A stretch of DNA of 64,000 nucleotides, taken from NCBI RefSeq assembly GCF_024166365.1, contig NC_064825.1, forward strand, positions 105,972,480 to 106,036,479, in the 5' to 3' direction. Shown here piece by piece: positions 42,441 through 54,117 of the stretch; within the stretch, counting starts at the first letter, position 1; each line of letters starts with the position of its first letter. A program made the position numbers and the translations under genes. Below the pieces are notes generated by a model. It did not search any database and was not told the origin of the DNA. It worked only from the letters and a program-made list of their open reading frames with translations. This DNA comes from Elephas maximus indicus. Taxonomy: Eukaryota > Chordata > Mammalia > Proboscidea > Elephantidae.

Positions 42441-43436
42441 ATGGCTCCAGCAAGCAACCAAAATAATGGACCAGGAAACCTTATGGAGGAAGAAAAATTC
42501 TTGGAATTACCAGTGTTAGACTTCAAAAGATTAATATACAGGGATCTTCAAGAGATCAGGAAGGAAATCAGGCAAAACTCAGACCAGGCCAAGGAACAAA
42601 CAGATAAAGCAATAGAGGAATTCAGGAAAACAATACAAGAACAGAACAACAAATTTAACAGGCTGCTAGGAACCGCAGAGAGACAGCAACTAGAAATCCA
42701 AAGGATTAACTATAAAATTTCAGAATTAGGTAACTCAGTAGAAGGTTATAGGAGCAGAATTGAGGCAATGGAAATATGAATTAGTGAGATTGAAGATAAA
42801 TCCCTTGACACAGACTTATTTGAGGAAAAACCAGAAAAAAATAATTTTAAAAAATGAAGAAACTTGAAGACTTATGTGGGGCACTATCAAGAGGAATAAC
42901 CTACGAGTGATTGGAGTACCAGAAGAGGAGGGGATAACAGAAAATACAGGGAGAATTGTTGAAGATTTGCTGACAGAAAACTTCCCTGGTATTGTGAAAG
43001 ATGAAAAGATATCTATCCAAGAAGCTCAATGAACTCCACACAGGGTAGATCTCAAAAGAAAGTCACCAAGACATAATACAATAAAAGTTGCCAATAACAA
43101 ATCTAAAGAGAGAATCTTGAGAGCAGCTAGGGATAAAAGAAAAGTCACCTACAAAGAAGAGTTAATATGATGAAGCTCTGACTACTCAGCAGAAACCATG
43201 CAGACAAGAAGAAGGCAATGGCATGACATACATAAAGCCTTGAAGGAAAGAAAAAATTTCCAACCAAGAATTTTCTATCCAGCAAAACTGTCTCTCAAAT
43301 ATGATGGCAAAATTAGGGCATTTCCTGATAAACAGAAGTTAAGGAAATTTGCAAAAACCAAACCAAAATTACAAGAAATATTAAAGGGAGTCCTCCAGCT
43401 AAAGAAGCAACAATATCAGACAACAATACAAACCTA
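42441..43436 (+). pseudogene. L1-D ORF1 (ORF1p), broken
   Basis: The start is MAPASNQNNGPGNLMEEEKF and is aligned to the L1-A/L1-B ORF1 in the following LELPVLDFKRLIYRDLQEIR. A coiled-coil stretch runs to GYRSRIEAMEI. A TGA at 42777-42779 ends that frame. The RRM-like core follows, broken, near 42870-43180 (LWGTIKRNNLRVIGVPEEEG, then KRKSPRHNTIKVANNKSKER) with a stop at 43030-43032. The C-terminal part (QTRRRQWHDIHKALKERKN, PAKLSLKYDGKIRAFPDKQK) is open from 43198 to 43436. Confidence 0.87.
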
Positions 43437-46419
43437 GAACACAGGACAGAACAACCAGATATCAACTGAGATACAGAAGTTGAAAAAATAAGTCAGAGCT
43501 ATAAGACTGAAAATAGGGAAACACATGTCAATATGTAAATGATGACAATGTTAAAACAAACAAACACAGGGATTAAATAGTGTAGTGACAGAACTTCCAT
43601 ATGGAGGGGAAGTTAAAGATTGGTTTAAACTTAGAAAAATAAAAGTAAATTTTAAGGTAACCACAAAGGAAACTAACAAATCTACCCGCCAAAATAAAAA
43701 GGAAAAATATAAAGATTCAGCAAAAAAAAAAAAAAAAAGATGAAAAGAAAATACATAAAGAAAAACAACTCCACACAGAAAATTAAGTGGCACAAAAAAA
43801 CCGTCAATAACACACACACACACAAAAAACACACGCAAATACATGACAATGACAGCAATAAACTCATACCTATAAATAATGACACTGAATGTCAATGGAT
43901 TAAACGCACAAATAAAGAGCCAGAGAGTGACAGAATGGATATAAAAACACAATCTGTCTATATGCTGCCTATGAGAGACACACCTCAGACTCAAAAACAC
44001 AAACTAAAACTCAAAGGATGCAGAAAATATATCAAGCAAACAACAACAAAACAAGAGCAGGAGTGGCAATATTAATCTCTGACAAAATATACTTTAAAGC
44101 AAAATTCACCCCAAAGGATAAGGAAGGACACTATATAATTAATAAAGGGTCAATACAGCAGGAGGACATAACCATAATAAATATATCCACACCCAATGAC
44201 AGGGGTCCAACACCCATAAAACAAACTCTAACAGGATTGAAAAGAGGCATAGACAGCTCCACAATAATAGCAGGAGACTTCAATACACCACTTTCAGTGC
44301 AGGAGAGAACATCTAGAAAAAAGCTCAATAAAGATATGGAAGCTCTAAATGCCACAATCGATGAACTTGACCTCATAGACACATACAGAACAGCAGTCAA
44401 GTATACATTCTTTTCCAATGCACATGGAATATTCTCCAGAACAGACCACATTTTAGGCCACAAAGCACACCTTCACAGAATTCAAAATATCAAAATATTA
44501 CAAAGCATCTTTTCTGACCATAAACAAATAAAAGTAGAAATCAATAACAGAAAAGCCTTGGGAAAAAAAAAAAATCAAACACATGGAAATTGAATAATGC
44601 CTTGCTCAAAAATTATTGGGTTATAGAAGAAATCAAGGATGAAATTAAGGCATTCATAGAATCAAGTGAGAATGAAAACACATCTTACCAGAACCTTTGG
44701 TACACAGCAAAAGCAGTGTTTAAAGGTCAATTTACAGCAATAAATGCCAAAACCAAAACATTAGCTACACGACTCAAGTGAATGTAAAAGAGAGCAGCTA
44801 AAGAAGACCTGGGGCAACAGAAGAAAGGAAATAATAAAAACTAGAGCATAAATAAATAAAACATAGAATAGAAAAAAACAATTGAAAGAGTCAAGAAGAC
44901 CAAAAGTTTGTTCTTTGAAGAGATCAACAAAATCAATGAACCACTGGCCAAACTGGCAAAAAAAGAACAGGTGAGTAAGCAAATAACCTGAATAAGAAAT
45001 GACATGGGGGATACCACAACAGACCAAACTGAAATTAAAAGAATCATAACAGAACACTATTAAAAATTGTACTCCATCAAATTTGAAAACCTAGAGGAAA
45101 TGGAGAAATTTCTAGGAACACACTACCTGCCTAAACTAACACAAACCAAGGTAGAAAAACTAAATAAACCCATAACAAAAGAAGAGATTGAAGGGGTAAT
45201 GAAAAAACTCCAAAACTCCCCCCTCCCCCCAAAAAAACCACTGGCCCTGACGGCTTCACTGGAGAATTCTACCAAACTTTCAGAGTTAACATCACTACCA
45301 CTAAAGGTATTTCAGAGTTAGAAAAGGAAAGAAAACTCCCAAACTCATTCTATGAATCCAGTATAACCCTAATGCCAAAGCCAGGTAAACATACTACAAA
45401 AACAGAAAATTACAGAACAGTATCTCTCATGGACATAGAAGCAAAAATCCTCAACAAAATTCTAACCAATAGAATTCAACAACGTATCAGAAAAAATAAT
45501 TCACCATGAGCAAATGGGATTTAAACCAGGTATGCAGGTATGGTTCACCATTACAAAAACAATCAGTATAATCCCTCCCATAAATAAAACAAAAGATAAG
45601 AACCAGGTGATCTTATCGATTGATGCAGAAAAGGCAAAAGACGTCTGACAATGTCCAACACGTATTCCTGATTAAAAAAAAAAAAAAAACTTTCAGCAAA
45701 ACAGGAATAGAAGGGAAACTCCTGGACAAAATAAAGGGCATTTATACAAAGCCATCAGCCAGCATCACCCTAAATGGAGAGAGTCTAAAAGCATTCCCCT
45801 GGAGAACAGGAACCAGACAAGGATGCCCTTTATCATTACTCTTGTTCAACATCGTGCCTGAGGTCCTAGCCAGAGCAATAAGGAAAGAAAAATAAATATA
45901 GGACATCCAAATTTGTAGGGAAGAAGTAAAAGTACCCCTATTTGCAGATGATATAATATTATACACAGAAAACCCCAAAGAATCCAAGAGAAAACTGCTG
46001 AAAATAAGAGATTTCAGCAAAGTATTTTTTTTTTTTTTTATCAGGGTATAAGATAAACATTCAAAAATCAGTTGGATTCCTCTACACCAACAAAGAGAAC
46101 TTTGAAAAAGAAATCACCAAATCAATACCATTTACAACAGCCCCCAAGAAGATAAAGTACTTAGCAATAAACCTAACCAGACACACAAAAGACCTATGCA
46201 AAGAAAACTACAAGACACTATGGCAAGAAACCAAAAGAGGCCTACATAAGTGGAAAAACATGCCTTGCTCATGGAAAGGAAGACTCAACATTGTGAAAAT
46301 GTCAGTTCTACCCAAAGGAATCTACAGACACAATGCAATCTCAATCCAAATGCCAACGGCATTTTTAATGAGATGGAAACTCAAATCACCAACTTCATAT
46401 AGAAAGGGACAAGGCCTTG

Positions 46420-46932
46420 TGTCATGAATTGAAGTACGTCCCCCCCAAAAATGTGTGTATCAACTTGGTTAGGCCATGATTCCCAGTACTCTGTGGTTGT
46501 CCTCCATTTGTGATTGTAATTTTATGTTAAAGAGGGTTAGGGTGGGATTGTAACACCCTTACCAGGTCACATCTCTGATCCAATGTAAAGGGAGTTTCCC
46601 TGGGTTGTAACATACACCATCTTTTGTCTCTCAAGAGATAAAAGGAAAGAGAAGCTAGCAGAGGATGGGGGCCCTCATACCACCAAAAAAGCAGCACCAG
46701 AAGCAGAGCGCATACTTTGGACCCTGGGTCCCTGGTCCTGAGAAGCTCCTTGACCAGGGAAAGAGTGAGGACAAGGACCTTCCTCCAGAGCCGACAGAGA
46801 GAGAAAGCCTTACCCTGGAGCTGACATCCTGAATTTGGACTTTTAGTCTACTTTACTGTGAGGAAATAAATTTCTCTTTGCTACCATCCACTTGTGGTAT
46901 TTCTGTTATAGCAGCACTCGATGACTAAGACA
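46420..46932 (+). mobile_element. Solo LTR, ERVL-MaLR-like, inside L1-D
   Basis: It runs TG...CA: it begins tgtcatgaattgaagtacgt and ends gcagcactcgatgactaaga followed by ca. An AATAAA-type signal lies at gaggaaataaatttctcttt (about 46860). L1-D ORF2 sequence resumes directly on both sides (agaaagggacaaggcc left, ctagataagtaaagcatta right). Flanking ccttg/cccta only weakly resembles a TSD. It is homologous to 23736-24247 and 49396-50460, and is the most complete of the three. No internal genes, so a recombination product. Confidence 0.85.
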
Positions 46933-47881
46933 CCCTAGATAAGTAAAGCATTACTGAAGAAGAACAAAGTAAGAGGCCTCATACTACCTGAGTTTTGAAA
47001 CTAGTATACTGCCATGGCAGTCAAAACAGCCTGGTACTGGTACAACAACAGATACATAGACTAAAGGAACAGAATTGAGAACCGAGAGGTAAATTCATCC
47101 ACCTACGAGCAGCTGATATCTGATAAAGGCCCAAAGTTCGTTAAATAGGGAAAAGACAGCCTCTTTAACAAATGATGTTAGCGTAACTGGATATCCATTT
47201 GCAAGAAAATGAAGCAAGAACCATAACTCACTCCATGTGCAAAAACTAATTCATAATGGATCAAAGACTTAAATATAAAATCTCAAGTGATAAAGATCAT
47301 GGAAGAAAAACTAGAGAGAACACTTGGAGGCCTAATACATTGCATGAATAGTATACAAACCATAACTAACATGCACAAGCACCAGAAAAGAAACTAGATA
47401 ACTGGTAGCTGCTAAAAATCAAACTCTTGCGCACATCAAGAGACTTCACCAAAAGAGTAAAAAGAGAACCTACAGACTGGGAAGAAAATCTTTTTGTCTT
47501 TGAAATATCCAATAAGAGTCTAATCTTTAAAATCTACACCATACTGCAACACCTCAACAACAAAAAGACAAATAACACAAAAAATGGGCAAAGGACGTGA
47601 GCAGACCCTTCAGCAAAGAAGATATTCAGATGGCTAACAGATACATGAGAAAATGCTTACGATCATTAGCCATTAGAGAAATGCAAATCAAAACTACAAT
47701 GAGATACCATCTCACACCAAGAAGACTGGGACAAATCCAAAAAACACAAAATAATAAATGTTGGCGAGGTTGTGGAGAGACTGAAATGCTTAGGCACTTC
47801 TGGTGTGAGTGTAAAATTGTACAACCACTTTGAAAAATGAGCTGGTCCTTCCTTAAAAAGCTAGAAATAGAAGTACCATCC

Positions 47882-47914
47882 AAAAAAAAAAACAAACCCA
47901 CTGCCATTGAGTCG
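47882..47914 (-). repeat. Ultra-short AfroSINE tail insertion
   Basis: A 33-bp insert in L1-D ORF2 consists of an A-run then caaacccactgccattgagt, the terminal tail of a minus-strand AfroSINE. It is bracketed by agtacca at 47872-47878 and 47915-47921, read as a TSD. Compared with L1-B-type sequence (accatacgacccagc), removing the insert restores the L1 sequence. Confidence 0.75.
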
Positions 47915-49240
47915 AGTACCACACGACCCAGCAATTCCAGTCCTTGGAATATATCCTAGAGAAATAAGAGCTGTCACACAAATAGGTATATGCACACCCA
48001 TGTTTACTGCAGTATTGTTCACCACAGCAAAAAGATGGAAATAACCTAGGTGTCCATCAACAGACAAATGGATAAACAAACTATGGTACATACACAGAAC
48101 AGAATACTATGCAACGATGAAGAACAATGATTGATCTGCAAAGCATCTCACAATATGGATTATTCCTGAGGTCGTTATTCTGAGTGAAATTATTTAGTCA
48201 CAAAAGAACAATTATTGTATGAGACCACTGTTGAAAGAACTCAAGAAAAGTTTTAAACACAGAAGAAACCATTATTTGATCATTATGAGAGTGGAGAGGG
48301 AAAGGGAGAGGAATTCACTAGATAGTGGACAAGGATCATCTTCAATGAAGGGAAAGACAACACACAATACAGGAGAAATCAGCACAATGGCACCATTGCA
48401 AAAACTGAGAATTTCCCTGAACATATACAAACAGTTTGAAGGACAGAGTACCTGGGGCTGTGGTCTGGGAACCATAGTTTTGGGGAACACCCACATCAAT
48501 TGCCATAAAAAAGTTTAGTAAGAAAATGTTTCGCATCCCACTTTGGTGAGTGGCCCCTGGCGTCTTAAAACCTTGCAAGCAGCCACCAAAGATGCATCAA
48601 TTAGTCCCATCCTACTTGGAGCAAACAAGAATGAAGAACACCAAAGACACAAGGAAAACATTAGCCCAAGAGACAAAAGGGCTGCATAAACCAGAGACTC
48701 CACCAGCCAGAGACCAGAAGAACTAGACAGTGCCTGGCTACCACCAGCGACTGTCCTGAAAGGGAACACGGCAGAGAATCCCAGACTGAGCAGGAAAAAA
48801 GTGTGAAGAATTCAAATTCACATAAAAAGACCAGACTTAATGTTCTCACAGAGACTGCAGGAACCTCTGAAACCATGGCCCCCAGATGGAGTGTTAAATC
48901 AGTGCTTAAACCATTACCAAAGCACACTCTTCAGACAAAGATTAGACAGGACTATAAAACAAAAAGTAATACACGTGAGAAATGTGCTTCTTAGTTCAAT
49001 CAGATATACGAGACCAAATCGGAAGCTCCTATCCAAATGCAGGATGAGAAGGCAGGAAAGACCAGAAACTGATCTAGTGGGCATAGAGAACCTGGGGTGG
49101 AAAGGAGTGTGCTGTCACATTGTGGGAATTGCAACTGATGTCACAAAACAATATGTGTATACATTTTTGTATGGGAAATTGAAACTGTAAACTTTCACAT
49201 AAAGCATGGTAAAAAAAAAAAAGAAGAAGAAAACCCCATG

Positions 49241-49313
49241 GACCACAGTTCTACTCAGACATGCATGGGGTCTCCATGATTTGAAATGGGCTCACGGCAA
49301 GTGGTAGGTTTTT
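49241..49313 (+). repeat. AfroSINE 3' part, continuation of 40765-40903
   Basis: It begins gaccacagttctactcagac and ends with the tail ctccatgatttgaaatgggc and ggcaagtggtaggttt, exactly completing the SINE interrupted by L1-D. Confidence 0.88.
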
Positions 49314-49395
49314 CTCTTTACTAAAGGATACCTTTTATATGTTGATTTTCTGCCGTCTTTTTCATGGCTGATTTGAAATTCCCATGTGGGGCCTC

Positions 49396-50460
49396 TGTTG
49401 TGGATTGAATTGTGTCCCCCAAAAATGTGTCAGATTGGCTAGTCCATGATTCCAGTATTGTGTTGTTGCTGGGTGGAAATCCCAGGTTCTGCTTGGAGTG
49501 ACTTGTTACAACCAAAAAACAAATGGCCAAGGCGGGAGAGAAGAAAAGTGCCTTTGTTTCATTGTGCATGGAAACAAGCAACTGTGCCTGCTGCCTGCAA
49601 GACTGCTATAAGGCATCTTGGGGAGGTGGGCTTTTACAGAGAGCAGACAGAGAAACACAAATTAATCAAGAATATTCAGGATTGATCTTCAGGCAGGCAT
49701 TCAGAGCCTGGGGATGACTAGGCATTTTCTTTAGATAAGGGTTCCATTCTCTGGGTTGGAGGAAGAGGTCAATTTTCCTTCATTACCATGTTAAGTCTTT
49801 GCCCAGAAGAGGGGTGCTTATATGTACCTTTTCACTTAATGAGCTAATAAAAAAAAAAAATAGGTCACTTGAAATGCCAGAATGGTGTTGAAAAACTGCT
49901 AAACTGGTTAAGACCAGCTATTCTGGGGCCAATTCTGTGGTTATCTCTTCAAGGTCAATTAAAGAAGGATAAGCCAAAACAGGTGTCTCTTAGAAAGGCT
50001 GGCTCAGTGTGATTGTCCCCCATTTTGTCACATGATGTGATTTTCCCATGTGTTGTAAATCCTACCTTTGTGATATTAATGAGGTAGTATTAGAGACAGT
50101 TACGTTAACATAGTGGGACTCAATCTATAAGATTAGGTGGTGTCTTGAGTCAATTTCTTTTGAGATATAAAAGAGACAAGCTAGTAGAGAGACAGGGGGG
50201 CCTCCTACCACCAAGAATGCAGAACCAGGTGGCAAGCATGTCCTATGGACCTGAGGTTCCTGCACTGAGAAGCTCCTAGGCTAGGGGAAGATTGATGATA
50301 AGGACCTTTTCCCAGGGCCTACAGAGAGTGAAAGACTTCCACTAGAGCTGACTTCTGAGTGTCGACTTCTAGCCTCCTAGTCTGTAGGAGAATACATCTT
50401 TGTTTGTTAAAGCCATCAACTTGAGGTATTTCTGTTATAGCAGCACAAAATAACTAAGAA
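49396..50460 (+). mobile_element. MaLR-like 5' LTR, itself interrupted
   Basis: It begins tgttgtggattgaattgtgt, is interrupted at about 49466-50005 by unrelated sequence, and resumes tgtgattgtcccccattttg. It continues to gtatttctgttatagcagca and ctaagaa, where the internal region begins. It is a homolog of 46420-46932. Because MaLR internal sequence follows directly, this is the 5' LTR of a partial provirus-like copy, not a solo LTR. Confidence 0.75.
49466..50005. other. Unidentified ~540-bp insert inside the MaLR LTR
   Basis: The two LTR halves can be joined by removing this block. It contains a 13-base A-run preceded by an AATAA-like gctaataaaaa at about 49845-49861. On the minus strand ctctgtaaaagcccacctcc has the look of a retroviral LTR promoter region. 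No TSD longer than about 4 bp is obvious. The family is not recognised. Confidence 0.45.
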
Positions 50461-51420
50461 TTTGCTACCAAGAGAGTGACAGAGATACCTAAAATGTGGA
50501 AGTGGTTTTGAAACTGCAAATGGATAGAGGCTTGAAGAGTTTTCAAGCGCCTAATAGTAAAAGACAAGATTGCCTTAAAGAACGGTGGGTGGAATTATGG
50601 ACATCAGACAATTCTAGGGAGGACTCAAAAGGAAGTAAGAAAAGCTGTTATGCTGGAGACGGTGCAGGAGATGGAGCAGACAGTAGGAAGCAGCAGCAGA
50701 GAAATGGCAGCAGCAGAACCAGGAGATGAGCAAGAGACAGCACTGGAGCTAATCCATGGAGTCAGAAAGCTGAGCGCCTTTGCAAAGGAGGCTTCCTGGT
50801 GGAGTGGGGTGCCTCCAGGCACTTATTGGTGGAGCTGGGCTTACCAACAAATGGGAGAAGAGAGCTGAGTGTCTTCTGGCCAAAGTTTACTGGCACAGTG
50901 AGGTACCTCCAGTCACTTACTGGTGGAGCTACAGAGCTTTGGATCACTTGCCCCAGCAGGAAAGATGTGGGCAGTGAGCCTCCAGGGGCAGAGAGACCAA
51001 GGAATCAAAAACTTGAAAGACAAGGAACATGGGAAGCAGGGCGCCTCGGTATCAAAGGTAGGGTCATGACCTCTGGGGTCTCAATGTGTGGACCATGACC
51101 TGTGGGGTTTCAAAAAGTCAGATCTTCACCAACCCAGTTCCAGAGTGTGGGGCTGCCATTCACAAGTGCCAGGGGGATGGAGCCAGATCCATTGCCCAAA
51201 GCTGAGGGGGCAGAGCTACCGTGCCCAACGGGCAGAAGAACGGGCTTGCAGGTCCCAGGAGGGGTAGGGTAGTCACTCAGATGGCCTAGCAGAATGGGGC
51301 TGCACCAATCTAAGGGAGCAGAATTGCCCTTCCAAAGGGCCTGGAAGACGGAGCTGAAGCCCAGGTCCAAGGGCCCTCTGCTCAGAATCCAGAGAGTGTG
51401 GCCAACACCCAGATTTTGGA
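50461..51420 (+). mobile_element. MaLR internal region, 5' part
   Basis: Directly after the LTR comes tttgctaccaagagagtgac, the usual MaLR primer-binding-site position, then atacctaaaatgtggaagtgg and atagaggcttgaagagtttt, characteristic of MST/MLT1 internal sequences. Short open stretches on both strands show no gag-like domain. The region stops abruptly where the RTE fragment begins. Confidence 0.65.
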
Positions 51421-53835
51421 GGGCAAGCAAGGTTGTGTCATCCACATGTCAAAGGTTGTTAATGAGTCTTCCTCCAATCCTGATGCCAGATTCTTCTTCA
51501 TATAGTCCAGTCTCTTGGATTATTTAATTAGTATACAGGTTGATTAAATAAGATGAAAAGAAACAGCCCTGAAATGCACAGCTTTCCTGATTTTAAACCA
51601 TGTCGTAGTCCCTTGTTCTTTTCAAATAATTACCTTGGTTTATGTATAGCTCCTCGTGAGCACAAATAAGTGCTCTGGAATTCCCATTCTTTGCAATGTT
51701 ATCCATACTTTATGATCCATGCAGTTTAATTCCTTTGCATAATCAATAAAACACAAATAAGCATCTTTCTGGTGTTCTCTGCTTTCAGATGAGATCCATC
51801 TGACATCAGCAATGACATCCCTCATTCCATGTCCCCTTCTCAATCTGGCTTGAATTTAGGGCAGTTCCCTGTCGATGTACTGCTGCAACTGTTTCTGAAT
51901 TATCGTAAGCATAAATTTACTAGCTTGTGATTTTTATAATATTGTTCAATCATTTCTGCATTCTGTTGGATCGCCTTTCTTTGGAATGGGCACGGATTTG
52001 AATTTCTTGCAGTAGATTGGCCAGGTAGCATAGAGGAGTGAGCACGTCCAGCATTCCATAATTTTGAATTATCTCAGTTGGTGTTCTGTCAAATCCTGGA
52101 GCCTTGTTTTTTGCCAGTGCTTTCAGTGAAGCTTGGAGTTCTTCTTTCAATACCATCAAATCATATGCTACATCATGAAATTGTTGAGCTTTGACCAATT
52201 CTTTTTGGTACAGTGACTCTCTGTATTCTTTCCGTCTTCTTTTGATGCTTCCTGTATAGTTCAATATTTTGCCCATAGAATCTTTTAATATTGTATCTCG
52301 AGGCTTAATTTTTTCTCCAGTTTTTTCAGCTTGAGAAATGCTGAGTGATTTCTTCCCTTTTGGTTTTCTAACTCCAGGTCTGCGCACATTTCATTATAAT
52401 GCTTTATCTTGTCTTCTGGAGCCAAGCTTTGAAATGTTCTGTTCAGCTCTTTTATTTTGTCTCTTTTTCCGTTTGCTTTAGCTACTTGATGCTCAAGAGT
52501 AAGTTTCAGAGTCTTTTCTGAAACCCATTTTTGTTTTTTTCTGTCTTAATAATGGTCTTTTGTTTTATTTGTGTACGATGTCCTTGATGCCATTCCACAG
52601 CTCTTTGGTCTTGGGTTATTAGTGTTCAATGCCTCAAATCTATTGTTGAGATGGCCTCTAAATTCAGGCGGGATATACTTAACCTCGTACTTTGGCTCTT
52701 GAGGACTTGTTTTAATTTTCTTAAGCTTCAACTTGAACTTGCATATAAGCAATTGATAGTCTGTTCTACAATCTACCCCAGCCTTGCACTGACAATATTG
52801 AGCTTTTCCATCATGTCTTTCTACAGATGTAGTCAATTTGATTCCTGTGCATTCCATCTAGTTAGATCCACATGTATATACAGTCACCATTTGTTTTGTT
52901 GAAAAAATATGCTTGCAAGGTATAAATCTCTGGTCTTTCAAAATTCTACCATGCAGTCTCCGGCATCATCTCTATCACAAACGACATATTTTGCCATTAC
53001 AAATCCTTCTTCTTTGTTTCAAGCTTTCACAATTCAATCACCAGCAATTATCAATGCATTTTGACTGTATTTTTGGTCAATTTCAGACTGCAGAAGTTGG
53101 TAAAAATCTTCAGTTTTTTCATCTTTGGCATAAGTGGCTGGTGCATTAATCTGAATAATAGTTGTATTAACTGGTCTCCTTGTAAGTGTGTGGAGATTGT
53201 CCTATCACTAACAGCCTTGAACTTCAGGACAGATCTTGCAATGTTCTTTTTGGCAATGAATATGACACCATTTCTCTTGAATTTGTCATTCTTGGCCTAG
53301 ACCATATGATTGTCATATTCAAAATGACCAATTCCATTCCATTTCAGCTCACTAATGCCTAAGATATAGATCTTTATGCATTCCATTTTATTTTTGACAA
53401 CTTCCAATTTTCTGGATTCATACTTGCTACACTCTACTTTCTGATTATTAATGGATGTGTGCAGCTGTTTCTTCTCATTGTGAGTCGTGCCACATTCACA
53501 AATGAAGGTCCTGAAAGCTTTACTCCAGTAATGTCATTAAGGTCAGCTCTACTTTGAGGAGACAACCCTTCTCCAGTTGTATTTTTGTGCCTTCCAACTT
53601 GAGGGACTCATTTTACAGCACTATGTCAGACAATGTTCTGCTGCTATTCATAAGGTTTTCACTGGTCAATTTTTTAGAAGTAGATTATCAGGGCCTTCTT
53701 CCTAGTCTGTCTTAGTCTGGAAACTCCACTGAAACTTGTCCTCCATGGGTGAGCATACTAGAATTTGAAAAAGCTGTGGCATAGCTTCCAGCATTACAGC
53801 AACACGCATGCCACCACATATGACAAAGCGACAGA
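51421..53835 (-). mobile_element. RTE LINE copy lacking its 3' end
   Basis: Inverted homolog of about the first 2.4 kb of the RTE at 31135-34326. The 5' end is at the right (ccagactaagacagac inverted near 53700). Endonuclease and RT follow. The left edge stops within the RT catalytic block (inverted gtggatgacacaaccttgct at about 51425-51444). LINE copies normally lose the 5' end, so loss of the 3' end implies later deletion or rearrangement at the junction with the MaLR internal region. Confidence 0.85.
51425..53600 (-). pseudogene. RTE ORF in the 3'-deleted copy
   Basis: Minus-strand blocks in order are: the endonuclease, as scattered pieces between about 53500 and 52950; then ECTGIKLTTSVERHDGKAQY (about 52857 down) and YEVKYIPPEFRGHLNNRFEA; then RKPKGKKSLSISQAEKTGEK with SMGKILNYTGSIKRRRKEYR. 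The RT begins with LKALAKNKAPGFDRTPTEII and continues with ADVRWISSESREHQKDAYLC, FIDYAKELNCMDHKVWI and VDDTTLLALQN (about 51445). Stops such as those near 52540 and 51840 break it. Non-functional. Confidence 0.82.
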
Positions 53836-54117
53836 GGAGTGATGGAAAGATCAGTAGAAGCATCAATAGAATCTATTGTTCTAACCTAGACCGTTCTGAG
53901 ACTTTTAAATTTTATTATATTATTACACTTAAAAGCTAGTTTCAAAAACATAATAGTGCACTAAGAAACAAAGATAACATATATCATGTATGACATTTAC
54001 ATTAAAGTTTAAACATGAAAATTTTCATAAATAGAATAATTATTCTTAGTACATAGTCATGTATTTTAATAGGTTTCAGATATATTTGTTTCTGTACTAT
54101 GTTATTGTCATTTTTCA
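53836..54117. other. Unassigned AT-rich spacer
   Basis: Nothing recognised. Confidence 0.45.

Larger units (their letters stand above)
43860..48254 (+). pseudogene. L1-D ORF2, heavily degraded, interrupted by an LTR
   Basis: The endonuclease begins at about MTLNVNGLNAQIKSQRVTEW. It includes CCL-ETHLRLKN (stop within), then open stretches with GDFNTPLSVQERTSRKKLNK and ILGHKAHLHRIQNIKILQSI. RT motifs survive as [14 protein letters not shown] (about 45815) and [20 protein letters not shown] (about 45937). The MaLR LTR cuts the coding region at 46420-46932. The Cys-rich end [18 protein letters not shown] (about 47760-47815) is recognisable. Dozens of stops and frameshifts make it a fossil. Confidence 0.88.
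40904..49227 (+). mobile_element. L1-D: near-full-length LINE-1 inserted into an AfroSINE
   Basis: The 5' UTR starts slightly inside the full-length start (caacaaagacaggaaaaaac aligns with about position 1200 of L1-A, so ~60 bp are missing). It is followed by ORF1 (42441-43436), ORF2 (about 43860-48254) and a 3' UTR ending in an A-rich run near 49211-49227. TSD agaaaaccc(a/c)atg flanks it at 40891-40903 and 49228-49240. The copy is older and more diverged than L1-B and L1-E. It hosts a MaLR LTR at 46420-46932 and a tiny SINE tail at 47882-47914. Confidence 0.92.

Noticed and set aside
50496-51445. Protein-coding gene in a GC-richer region with overlapping frames
   Set aside because: The sequence continues directly from a MaLR LTR and resembles MaLR internal DNA; no domain is seen in any frame.
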